Shown here in pieces: positions 24,618 through 32,265 of a DNA stretch of 55,781 nucleotides (the stretch's first letter is position 1; every line of letters starts with the position of its first letter). The position numbers and the translations under genes are program-made. The notes under the pieces were generated by a model. That model made no database searches. It was given only the letters and a program-made list of their open reading frames with translations, and had not been told where the DNA came from. This stretch comes from an uncultured Pelosinus sp. (GTDB lineage Bacteria > Bacillota > Negativicutes > Sporomusales > Acetonemataceae): the NCBI GenBank assembly GCA_900542835.1, contig UQPB01000020.1, positions 1-55,781 on the forward strand. The letters are read 5' to 3'.

Positions 24618-25076
24618 ATGATCATTGCACCGCTGCCCGCGGATTACACCGAACTGATCGCTGTGTGGGAACGCTCGGTGCGGGCGACGCATCATTTTGT
24701 CAGCGAAGCCGATATCCGGTATTATAAGCCGCTAATCAGGGAACAGTATTTTCCCGAGCTGCAGTTGTTTGGTTACCGCGACGCCGGCGATTTTTGCGGT
24801 TTCGGCGGCGTTGACGGCGATAAGCTGGAGATGCTGTTTATTGATCCCGCCGTTCGCGGCTGCGGTATAGGCAAGAAGTTGCTGCTTCATGCGATTTTTG
24901 CCTATCAGGTAAAAAAGGTCGATGTTAATGAGCAGAACGAACAGGCAGTCGGCTTCTACCGCCATATGGGCTTTCAGACCGTCAGCCGTTCGCCGCTGGA
25001 CGCTGCGGGCAAGCCGTATCCGATCCTGTCAATGGAACTGACCGAAAAGCAGGCCGCTCCGCGGAAGCAAGACTAA
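24618..25076 (+). CDS. GNAT-family N-acetyltransferase, YjaB-like
   Basis: A 152-residue acetyltransferase. The acetyl-CoA binding motif is LFIDPAVRGCGIGKKLL near residues 73-90. The C-terminal VNEQNEQAVGFYRHMGF and GKPYPIL segments closely resemble Escherichia coli YjaB as I remember it, whose physiological substrate is unsettled. The ATG at 24618 follows GGAAGGAG and the gene is tightly downstream of the VTT gene. A longer in-frame extension overlapping that gene was rejected. Confidence 0.85.
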   Translation: MIIAPLPADYTELIAVWERSVRATHHFVSEADIRYYKPLIREQYFPELQLFGYRDAGDFCGFGGVDGDKLEMLFIDPAVRGCGIGKKLLLHAIFAYQVKKVDVNEQNEQAVGFYRHMGFQTVSRSPLDAAGKPYPILSMELTEKQAAPRKQD

Positions 25077-25188
25077 CGGAACCGCCCGACACACTGGTCT
25101 TTTGGGTACCGGCAGCGACAGCTGGCTGGAGCGAAATGCCGGTTTAAATGCTATAATCATATTACCATCGGCATTGAGGAGGCTGACT

Positions 25189-25770
25189 ATGCTGCAACGC
25201 TGCGCCTGGGCCCGCGATGAACTGGAAATCCGTTACCATGACGAGGAATGGGGCGTACCCTGTTATGATGATCATAAGCTGTTTGAAATGCTGATCCTGG
25301 AAGGCATGCAGGCGGGATTAAGCTGGATTACCGTATTGAAAAAACGGGAAAACTTCCGGCAGGCTTTCGACGGCTTCGACGCTGAAAAAATGGCACTGTA
25401 CGATGAGACTAAAGTGGCGGAACTGCTGGGCAATGCCGGCATTATCCGCAACCGGCTGAAGATCGCCGCCGCCATTGAAAACGCCAGGCGCTTTCTTGCC
25501 ATTCAGGAACAATACGGCAGCTTCAGCCGCTTTATCTGGCAGTTTGTCGACGCTGAACCGCTGATTAACCATTGGCCAAGCAGCGCCGAAGTCCCGGCGT
25601 CGACGCCGCAGTCGGACCTGATGAGCAAGGCCCTGCGCAAAGCCGGCTTTAAATTTGTCGGCACCACCATTTGCTATGCGTTTATGCAGGCGACCGGCAT
25701 GGTCAATGACCATGTGACAACCTGTTTCCTGCGGCAGGCGGATAAAAAAAGCTGCGAACAGCAGGGATAA
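25189..25770 (+). CDS. tag: DNA-3-methyladenine glycosylase I
   Basis: A 193-residue HhH-superfamily glycosylase that removes 3-methyladenine from DNA. The N-terminal RCAWARDELEIRYHDEEWG gives zinc ligands Cys5 and His17. The C-terminal VNDHVTTCF gives the other His and Cys. The base-pocket motif GLSWITVLKKRENFRQAF is present. The ATG at 25189 follows GAGGAGG; a longer in-frame frame starting at 25102 crosses a TATAAT promoter hexamer (25152-25157) and is rejected. Confidence 0.93.
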   Translation: MLQRCAWARDELEIRYHDEEWGVPCYDDHKLFEMLILEGMQAGLSWITVLKKRENFRQAFDGFDAEKMALYDETKVAELLGNAGIIRNRLKIAAAIENARRFLAIQEQYGSFSRFIWQFVDAEPLINHWPSSAEVPASTPQSDLMSKALRKAGFKFVGTTICYAFMQATGMVNDHVTTCFLRQADKKSCEQQG

Positions 25771-25790
25771 AGCGCCGCGTTTGGAAATAG

Positions 25791-25796
25791 TATAAT
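25791..25796 (+). promoter_or_regulatory. TATAAT hexamer upstream of ddl
   Basis: A perfect -10 hexamer 28 bases before the TTG start of ddl. The -35 region is weak. It suggests ddl is also transcribed independently of tag. Confidence 0.4.
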
Positions 25797-25824
25797 AAGG
25801 ACAGCAGTTTGGGGAGATGATGAT

Positions 25825-26925
25825 TTGAAGAAAATTCGCGTCGGCATTTTGTGCGGCGGCCGCTCCACTGAGCATGAGGTGTCGCTGCAGTCGGCTAACA
25901 GCATTCTGGCTGCGCTGGATAAGAATAAGTATGATATTACTCTGATTGGCATTGATAAAACAGGCGGCTGGTATTTGTACGACGCCGCTCAATTCCTCCT
26001 GAACAGTGACGATCCGGCTCGGATTGCGCTGCGGCAGCCGGAGAACGAGGTTGTGTTTATTTCCGGTGAGGAGCGGCGGCATCTTTTTTGTAAGGACGAT
26101 CCGGCGCTGAGCGCCAAGCTGGACGTTGTATTTCCGGTTTTGCACGGGGCTTACGGCGAAGATGGCACGGTGCAGGGACTGCTGAAACTGGCCGATATTC
26201 CGTTCGTCGGCGCCGGTGTGCTCGGCTCAGCCATCGGCATGGATAAAGATGTCGCCAAACGACTGCTGCGTGACGCAGCTATCCCCATTGCGAAATTTCT
26301 TGTTCTCCACAGCTGGGAGCGGCAGAGCCTGACCTTTGCCGAGGCTTCGCGGCAGTTGGGTCTGCCTTTATTTATTAAACCGGCAAATGCGGGTTCGTCT
26401 GTTGGCGTCAACAAAGTACGCAACGCCGAGGATTTCGACCGGGCCCTGGCAGAGGCGTTTAATTTTGACAATAAGGTCCTGATCGAGGAGTTTGTCGCCG
26501 GCAGGGAAGTGGAATGCTCGGTATTGGGCAATCAACAGCCGATCGCCTCCCGCGTTGGCGAGATCATTGCCCAGGATGAATTCTACTCCTATACGGCAAA
26601 ATATATTGAGGAAACCGGCGCTGTTCTGGCCATTCCCGCCGAACTGCCGCCGGATGTCGAGACGCGTATCCGCGATCTGGCGGTCAGAGCCTACCGCGTA
26701 CTTTGCTGTGAGGGCATGGCCAGAGTTGATTTCTTTTTTACGGCCGACAACCGGGTGCTGATCAATGAGATCAATACGATTCCCGGCTTCACCAAAATCA
26801 GTATGTATCCAAAGCTGTGGGAAATCAGCGGCATTGCCTACAGCGAGCTGCTAGACCGTTTGATTGAACTGGCCCTGGAGCGGCACCGGCAGGAGCGGCA
26901 ACTAAAAACTTCCCACGATAACTAA
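25825..26925 (+). CDS. ddl: D-alanine--D-alanine ligase
   Basis: A 366-residue ATP-grasp enzyme that makes D-Ala-D-Ala for peptidoglycan. Motifs visible are ILCGGRSTEHEVSLQSA at the N-terminus, VFPVLHGAYGEDGTVQG, KPANAGSSVGVNKV (ATP grasp), and the C-terminal DFFFTADNRVLINEINTIPGFT with metal ligands. The start is TTG at 25825, eight bases after GGGGAG. An unusual start codon in an essential gene may lower its expression. A GNRA-loop terminator follows. Confidence 0.94.
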   Translation: MKKIRVGILCGGRSTEHEVSLQSANSILAALDKNKYDITLIGIDKTGGWYLYDAAQFLLNSDDPARIALRQPENEVVFISGEERRHLFCKDDPALSAKLDVVFPVLHGAYGEDGTVQGLLKLADIPFVGAGVLGSAIGMDKDVAKRLLRDAAIPIAKFLVLHSWERQSLTFAEASRQLGLPLFIKPANAGSSVGVNKVRNAEDFDRALAEAFNFDNKVLIEEFVAGREVECSVLGNQQPIASRVGEIIAQDEFYSYTAKYIEETGAVLAIPAELPPDVETRIRDLAVRAYRVLCCEGMARVDFFFTADNRVLINEINTIPGFTKISMYPKLWEISGIAYSELLDRLIELALERHRQERQLKTSHDN

Positions 26926-26934
26926 GCTGTTGCT

Positions 26935-26966
26935 AAAGCTGCCGCCCGGCAACGGGCGGCAGCTTT
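26935..26966 (+). terminator. Terminator after ddl
   Basis: AAAGCTGCCGCCCG and its exact complement flank a GCAA tetraloop, ending in CTTTG. The U-tract is short but the stem is very stable. Confidence 0.65.
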
Positions 26967-27010
26967 GTCCGCACCGGCTGGGGGCATCGCCTGGCAGAGA
27001 GGGAGCGCCA

Positions 27011-27712
27011 ATGCAGATTAAACATCCTGAGTGGCTGCAGCCGCTGCATCAAGATCGCAGGCTCTATGGCTACGATCAAAACTGGTATTCGACCGCGTTC
27101 CGGCGGGCCAGCGGCTGCGGCCCGACAGCGGCGGCAATGCTGCTGCTGTATCTGAACCGGCGTCAGGGCTTGCCGCTGCCGTATTGTGACGACAGTGTCG
27201 CCTCTGTCGTCGGGGCGATGGAGGCGATCTGGAACTATGTCACCCCCGGCTGGATGGGTCTTGCCAGCACCGGCCGCTTCTGCCGCGGAGTTGCCGCGTT
27301 TTTGGAGCAGCACAGTGTTGCGTGGCAATGCCGCGAACTGAATCTTTCACTGTTGCATTCGCGGCGGCGGGTGTTGTCCGAGGCCGCGCGCTTCATCGGT
27401 GACGGCCTTGCCAGCGATTGCCCGGTTGCCTTTTTGAATCTGCACAAGGGACAAGCTTCTGCGCTGGAAAGCTGGCACTGGATTGTTGTCACCGCCCTCA
27501 ACTGGACGGCTGAGGGGCGGCGCTGCCTGGCCACCTGCTATGACGGCGGCCGCCGCGTTGAGTTTGATCTGGGCCTTTGGCTGACGACCACCAGACTGGG
27601 CGGCGGCTTTGTCTATCTGGACGTCTCCAGCCCAGGACAACGAGCCGCGGAGGGGACGAAGTTTCCACGGAGGGAACAATGCTTTTTCACAGAGGACAAC
27701 GAGGGTCGCTGA
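27011..27712 (+). CDS. C39-like cysteine peptidase domain protein
   Basis: A 233-residue protein with no signal peptide. SGCGPTAAAMLL holds the probable nucleophile Cys36, and ESWHWIVVTAL gives the probable His156, as in the C39-like/papain-like superfamily. The substrate and partner are unknown, and no ABC exporter or bacteriocin precursor adjoins. The ATG at 27011 follows GAGAGGGAG. The last 16 residues (from about 218, KFPRREQCF onward) are encoded by repeat copy B, so the native C-terminus seems to have been replaced by repeat-derived sequence. Confidence 0.7.
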   Translation: MQIKHPEWLQPLHQDRRLYGYDQNWYSTAFRRASGCGPTAAAMLLLYLNRRQGLPLPYCDDSVASVVGAMEAIWNYVTPGWMGLASTGRFCRGVAAFLEQHSVAWQCRELNLSLLHSRRRVLSEAARFIGDGLASDCPVAFLNLHKGQASALESWHWIVVTALNWTAEGRRCLATCYDGGRRVEFDLGLWLTTTRLGGGFVYLDVSSPGQRAAEGTKFPRREQCFFTEDNEGR

Positions 27713-27727
27713 GGTGCACAGAGGGCT
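27660..27727 (+). repeat. Dispersed repeat, copy B (degenerate, partly coding)
   Basis: CCACGGAGG, CACAGAGGACAACGAGG and GCACAGAGGGC appear in the same order as in copy A, with insertions. The first 50 bases code for the C-terminus of the C39-like protein. GCACAGAGGGC can pair with GCCCTCTGTG of copy C. Confidence 0.6.
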
Positions 27728-27763
27728 ATGGATATTTATTTAAAAATTGCCGTTCTTCCTCCG

Positions 27764-27860
27764 GGCCCTCTGTGTCCTCCGTGGAATCATTTTTTCTTTG
27801 CCTTTTCCTTTTCCTCCCTGACGGCGGCAGCTTGCTGCTTCGCCTGTCTCCGCGAAATCG
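27764..27860 (+). repeat. Dispersed repeat, copy C
   Basis: This is the inverted partner of copy A. It runs CCCTCTGTGTCCTCCGTGG, AATCATTTTTT, CCTTTTCC, then ACGGCGGCAGCTTGCTG and CGCCTGTC. Copies A and C bracket the block from the VTT gene to the C39-like gene (about 23.9-27.7 kb) in opposite orientation. Confidence 0.7.
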
Positions 27861-27917
27861 CCCGTCCTTCCTGGCTTCCAGCCCAGCCGGCCGGTAACCA
27901 GGCGGACGAAGAGTCTG

Positions 27918-27965
27918 TTGACAATTCTTTCCCGTCTGTATACAATGAAACTGATTATCATTATC
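27918..27965 (+). promoter_or_regulatory. Promoter with Fur box before the TonB receptor
   Basis: TTGACA (27918-27923), 17 bases, TACAAT (27941-27946). Directly after, 27947-27965 reads GAAACTGATTATCATTATC, which matches 16 of 19 positions of the classical Fur box. Fur bound here would block the start site, so iron-repressed expression is expected. Confidence 0.75.
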
Positions 27966-27995
27966 GAACTAATTTAATTTTTTGGAGGGAAAACC

Positions 27996-29903
27996 ATGCA
28001 AGCAAATTGGAAGGCCGCCGTGATTCTGGCGGCCTGCGCGCTGTCCTCGCCGCTGGGACTTGCCCAGGCGGCGGAGGCCGAATACACCCTGCCGGAGGTA
28101 GTGGTGACGGCGACGAAGACCGGTATTGATGTCAAAAAAGTGCCGGCGTCTGTACAGGTGATTACGCGGGAGCAGATCGACGCGATTGGCGCCCAGAATC
28201 TGACCGACGCCCTGCGGCTGGCAAACGGCGTGCATCTGGTGCAGGCCAGCGGCAACCGCCACGCGGTCTCGATCCGCGGCTTTGATTCCCGTTTTTCTAC
28301 TATCCTGATTGATGGCAGGCGGCTGGCGGCGGAGCCGGACCAGGCGTTCGAGCTTGACCGGGTGGCGATTGCCAATGTCGAGCGCATCGAAATCGTCCGC
28401 GGGCCGGTCAGTTCACTGTACGGCACGGACGCCCTTGGCGGCGTGGTCAATATTATCACCAAAAAGTCGGCCGAGCCGTCGTTTACACTGGGAGCCAACT
28501 ACGGCTTCTATGGTGGCGGCGACAATGTCGACAACTACAATTTCACCTATCATTCCGGCCAGCAGGGACGGGTGGCGTTCTCGCTGTCGGGATCATATCG
28601 TGACACTGACGCAATGTTCAAGAGTAACGGTTTTACATATGAGCCGTACGGGACACGCCGCAACCTGGAAGCCAGTCTGGATTATCAATTGTCGGATGAT
28701 GAGACCCTAAATCTGACAGCGGGGTATATGAAGGAAAAAACCCACGAAGTCTCTTCGAAGAATCCGCTGGGGGCCTTCCTGAAGACCTGGGATGATAATC
28801 TGCGTAACGAACAATCCATCAGTTACACGCGAAAGCTGGAAGATGGAGAAGTCTTTTTCCGTTATTACCAGGGGGTATTGCGTAAAAACCGCGATGTTAA
28901 TCTTCCTAATGGAAATTTCGCGAACTGGGTGCAGGCGCGCCGGACAATGCGGTCTTATGAAGGCCGGCTGACAAAGGCTTATGGCGATGATCATGTGGTG
29001 ACGTTCGGCGCCGAATACCGGCCGGAGAAGTTTGCCGGTACCGCGGTTAATACCGGTGAGGGAAAGTATACGGCTTATAATCCTCGTGCTAATGCAAGCA
29101 AGAACGCATCTACCGCCTATCTTGACTATACCGCCGTTTATATTCAGGATGAGTGGGAGGTTTCCGACAAGCTGCTGGCGATCACTTCGTTCCGCTATGA
29201 TGACAGCAACAAGTTTGACAGTAAAGTTAGCCCTAAGATTGGATTAACCTATAACCTGGCTGATGATACCCGTCTGAAATTAAATGCAGGGAAAGGGTAT
29301 CGGACGCCTACGCCAAATCAGCTTTATCAGCTTGGAAATGGGACGTCAAACAACCCTAATGGCAATTCAAATTTAAAACCTGAAGAGTCTAACTCGTACG
29401 ATCTGTCGCTCGAGCGCGATTATCGCAATGCTGCCTTGAAGTTGACCTATTTTTATAATGATGTTTCTAACCTTATTAATCTGGACAATACTTACACCTA
29501 TCAAAACATTGATGAAGCTACCCTGCAAGGGGTGGAGGCCGAATATACCCGTACCCTGTCGGATAGGGTTTCCTGGACGAACGGATATACCTACCTTGAT
29601 GCTGTTGATGCTTCAGATAATTCTCGTCTGAAAAACCGGGCCAGGAACATTCTCACTTCACGATTGACTTATGCGGATCGCGATACCTTTAGCGCCAGCT
29701 TCTGGGCAGAGGTATACGACTCTTATCTTCTCCCTGATGTGCAAAAATCCAAGTCCTACACTCTCTGGAACGTGTCGGCCAGCCAGAAGCTGAGCGCCAA
29801 TACCAAGCTCACCCTGACGGTCAACAACATTTTTGACAAAAAGGATATCGATCTGCCGTTGATGGGCATCTATGTTCAAAGCGGCGTTCAATTCAGCTTC
29901 TAG
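27996..29903 (+). CDS. TonB-dependent outer-membrane receptor
   Basis: A 635-residue porin-like receptor. A signal peptide (about 1-26) precedes a TonB-box-like PEVVVTATKT at 33-42. The plug domain follows (VITREQIDAIGAQNLTDALRLANGV, RIEIVRGPVSSLYGTDALGGVVNIITKK). The rest is a 22-strand-type beta barrel ending in a terminal Phe (VQFSF). It is most like BtuB/CirA-type receptors for siderophores or heme. A Fur box points to iron. The ATG at 27996 follows GGAGGG. No tonB, exbB, exbD or ABC transporter adjoins. It shows the cell has an outer membrane. Confidence 0.92.
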   Translation: MQANWKAAVILAACALSSPLGLAQAAEAEYTLPEVVVTATKTGIDVKKVPASVQVITREQIDAIGAQNLTDALRLANGVHLVQASGNRHAVSIRGFDSRFSTILIDGRRLAAEPDQAFELDRVAIANVERIEIVRGPVSSLYGTDALGGVVNIITKKSAEPSFTLGANYGFYGGGDNVDNYNFTYHSGQQGRVAFSLSGSYRDTDAMFKSNGFTYEPYGTRRNLEASLDYQLSDDETLNLTAGYMKEKTHEVSSKNPLGAFLKTWDDNLRNEQSISYTRKLEDGEVFFRYYQGVLRKNRDVNLPNGNFANWVQARRTMRSYEGRLTKAYGDDHVVTFGAEYRPEKFAGTAVNTGEGKYTAYNPRANASKNASTAYLDYTAVYIQDEWEVSDKLLAITSFRYDDSNKFDSKVSPKIGLTYNLADDTRLKLNAGKGYRTPTPNQLYQLGNGTSNNPNGNSNLKPEESNSYDLSLERDYRNAALKLTYFYNDVSNLINLDNTYTYQNIDEATLQGVEAEYTRTLSDRVSWTNGYTYLDAVDASDNSRLKNRARNILTSRLTYADRDTFSASFWAEVYDSYLLPDVQKSKSYTLWNVSASQKLSANTKLTLTVNNIFDKKDIDLPLMGIYVQSGVQFSF

Positions 29904-29968
29904 TCACTGCAGGCAGCAGTCAAGGACGCTGCGGGCGGCGAGTGCGGGATCACTCCTCTTCTGCAGCT

Positions 29969-30017
29969 AAAATAAGACTCCTAATCTCTTGATTGAGACG
30001 GGAGTCTTATTTTTTTA
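29969..30017 (+). terminator. Terminator after the TonB receptor
   Basis: AAATAAGACTCC pairs with GGAGTCTTATTT around an inner CTC/GAG stem, followed by TTTTTT. A strong intrinsic terminator. Confidence 0.85.
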
Positions 30018-30115
30018 CCCAATTACCGCCAGGCCATAAAAGCTAAACAGAAACTAAATAGTCGTTTGCGATACTGAGGATGGAAACGATTAATTTGACG
30101 AAAAGGGGAGAAAGC

Positions 30116-30526
30116 ATGAGTACGATATCGGCACTTACTTCTGGCAGTTCATCCAATACTACGTCCACTACCGCGTCCAACGCCACACTGGCTTTTGATG
30201 AGTTTTTGCAGCTGCTGGCCACCGAGCTGCAGTATCAGGACCCGTCCGACCCGGTAAGCGGTACGGAATATGTGTCGCAGCTGGCGCAGATCAGCTCCCT
30301 GTCCGCCTTGTCCGATCTCAGCACCACCATCACCAACACGGCGGCTTTCAGTCTGATCGGTCAGGAGGTCACCTATTCAGCCACCGATACCTCCGGCAAC
30401 AGTGTCAGCGGCAGCGGTACGGTGCAATCGGTGACGATCTCCGGCAGCAATACCTATCTGAGCGTCGACGGCACTACGATAGATTATGCGTCGGTCACCA
30501 AAGTCGGCAGTGACTCATCCTCATAA
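30116..30526 (+). CDS. flgD: Flagellar hook assembly (capping) protein FlgD
   Basis: A 136-residue FlgD. The Ser/Thr-rich N-terminus is followed by the conserved scaffold segment FDEFLQLLATELQYQDPSDPVSGTEYVSQLAQISSLSAL. A short C-terminal beta part (VQSVTISGSNTYLSVDG) is present, but the longer C-terminal Ig-like domain of enteric FlgD is absent, as in many Firmicutes. It caps the growing hook. The ATG at 30116 follows AAGGGGAG. It is the first gene of the late flagellar operon here. Confidence 0.9.
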   Translation: MSTISALTSGSSSNTTSTTASNATLAFDEFLQLLATELQYQDPSDPVSGTEYVSQLAQISSLSALSDLSTTITNTAAFSLIGQEVTYSATDTSGNSVSGSGTVQSVTISGSNTYLSVDGTTIDYASVTKVGSDSSS

Positions 30527-30633
30527 ACAGGGAGTGTCGCTGCCAGGATCACGATAACCGGACCCGTTTCGGGAGGTTATGCCGTTTCGGAATGACAGAG
30601 GAAACGGCAATGAATAGAGCAGGAGGTTTTTTT

Positions 30634-32250
30634 ATGGCAATTATGACCGCGCTGACAACGGCGGTGTCAGGCATCAAAAGCTCCCAGACGTCGCTTGACG
30701 TGATCGCCAACAATATCGCCAATGTCAACACTACCGGCTATAAAGCGCAGTCGGTCAGCTTCAGTGATATTTTGAGCCAGACAATCAGTTCCGGCTCGTC
30801 TGCCACCGCCACCCGCGGCGGCACCAATCCGGTCCAGTTAGGACTGGGTGTCGCCGTATCCAGCACCAATACCGACCTGACGGTTGGCAGTACTTCGTCC
30901 AGCAGCAACGCTCTCGATCTGGCGCTGACCGGCTCCGGCTACTTCATTGTCAAGGGCGGCTCCAGCGGCGAATACCAATTCACCCGCGCCGGCAACATGA
31001 CAGTTGATGATGCCGGCAATTTGACGGTTAACGGCTACCAGGTTTGCGGCTGGCAGGCGTACACGCTTGATGCCGACGGCAATAAGGTGTTCAATACCGA
31101 CGGCACGGTAGAAGCCATCAATATTTATAGCGACTCCTACGCCGGCAATAAGCAGATCATGGCCGCGAAGGCCAGTACCGCCGCCGATTTCAGCGGCAGC
31201 CTTGATTCCACCGCCACGGTAGTGAGCGGTGCCAGCCTGAAAGATATTGGCTCGACTGCGATCAGCAGTTGGGATGCGACGACCTCGATTGATGTTGTTG
31301 ACGCGCAGGGCAATACGACTGAGGTCACGATCAACTGGAAAAAATGCGCCACCGACGGCACGACCACCAGCTGGTACTGGCAAGCCGCCGGTGACGCGAC
31401 AATCAGTCCGGCCAGCGGCTATGTCGCGTTCGACGCCAACGGCAATATGGTTGACAGCGTGACGCCGCTGACAGCGACGGTTGGCGCCGTTAATACCGCC
31501 GGCTACAGCGACAGCGATATCAGTGTCAGCACCGGTCTGAGCGCCGGCGACTATACGATTACAGTCACGGATTCGACGACAACGTCCGGCACCTATGACA
31601 TCGTCCTGACCGATGCCGCCGGCAACAGCTATACTGCCGCCGCTTCCGCCGACGGATCGGCAACGTTCAGCACCACAGAGGGAACGGTTACGCTGGCGGC
31701 GCCGTCCAGCCTTGCTACCGGCACTACCGAGTTTACAGTCGCAGAAGGCACAGCGTTGGCCTTTGACACCACGCCGGCGATTACCGTCGCGTCCACCGCC
31801 GGCACCAACGCTGTCAGCGTCGAACTTGATTTTTCCACCCTGACGACAACTGCCAATGGCACCGGCCTGAGCGGCTCCGCTGATGGCTATGAATCCGGTT
31901 CGCTGCAGAGTGTCAGCGTTTCGTCTGACGGAACCATCACCGGCATCTACAGCAACGATCAGACGCAGTCGATTGCCCAGATTTCCCTGGCAGTTTTCCA
32001 GAACGCGGCCGGTCTCAGCAAAATCGGCAGCAATCTTTATGCCGCCAGCAGCAGCTCCGGTGATTACAGCACCGTCGTTGCCGGCAGCGGCGGTTCCGGT
32101 GCGATGACGTCCTACGCGCTGGAACTGTCCAATGTCGATCTGGCGGCCCAGTTCAGCGCGATGATGATCAGCCAGCGGGCTTATCAGGCCAATACCAAGG
32201 TAATCTCAACCTCTGATGATATGCTGCAGTCGCTGATCAATATGGTTTGA
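30634..32250 (+). CDS. flgE: Flagellar hook protein FlgE
   Basis: A 538-residue hook subunit. The N-terminal rod-type motif LDVIANNIANVNTTGYKAQ lies at about 21-39. The C-terminal LSNVDLAAQFSAMMISQRAYQANTKVISTSDDMLQSLI forms the matching coiled-coil end. The long middle is Gly/Ser/Thr/Asp-rich and extends the surface domains D2/D3, making it longer than the 400-residue enteric FlgE. The ATG at 30634 follows AGGAGG with a T-run spacer. It lies in the flgD operon. Confidence 0.92.
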   Translation: MAIMTALTTAVSGIKSSQTSLDVIANNIANVNTTGYKAQSVSFSDILSQTISSGSSATATRGGTNPVQLGLGVAVSSTNTDLTVGSTSSSSNALDLALTGSGYFIVKGGSSGEYQFTRAGNMTVDDAGNLTVNGYQVCGWQAYTLDADGNKVFNTDGTVEAINIYSDSYAGNKQIMAAKASTAADFSGSLDSTATVVSGASLKDIGSTAISSWDATTSIDVVDAQGNTTEVTINWKKCATDGTTTSWYWQAAGDATISPASGYVAFDANGNMVDSVTPLTATVGAVNTAGYSDSDISVSTGLSAGDYTITVTDSTTTSGTYDIVLTDAAGNSYTAAASADGSATFSTTEGTVTLAAPSSLATGTTEFTVAEGTALAFDTTPAITVASTAGTNAVSVELDFSTLTTTANGTGLSGSADGYESGSLQSVSVSSDGTITGIYSNDQTQSIAQISLAVFQNAAGLSKIGSNLYAASSSSGDYSTVVAGSGGSGAMTSYALELSNVDLAAQFSAMMISQRAYQANTKVISTSDDMLQSLINMV

Positions 32251-32265
32251 TAAGGAGGCGCGGCA

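Noticed and set aside
30040..30080. Possible sigma-28 promoter before flgD
   Set aside because: TAAA and GCGATA elements exist, but spacings (8 or 19) do not fit the 15-base requirement.
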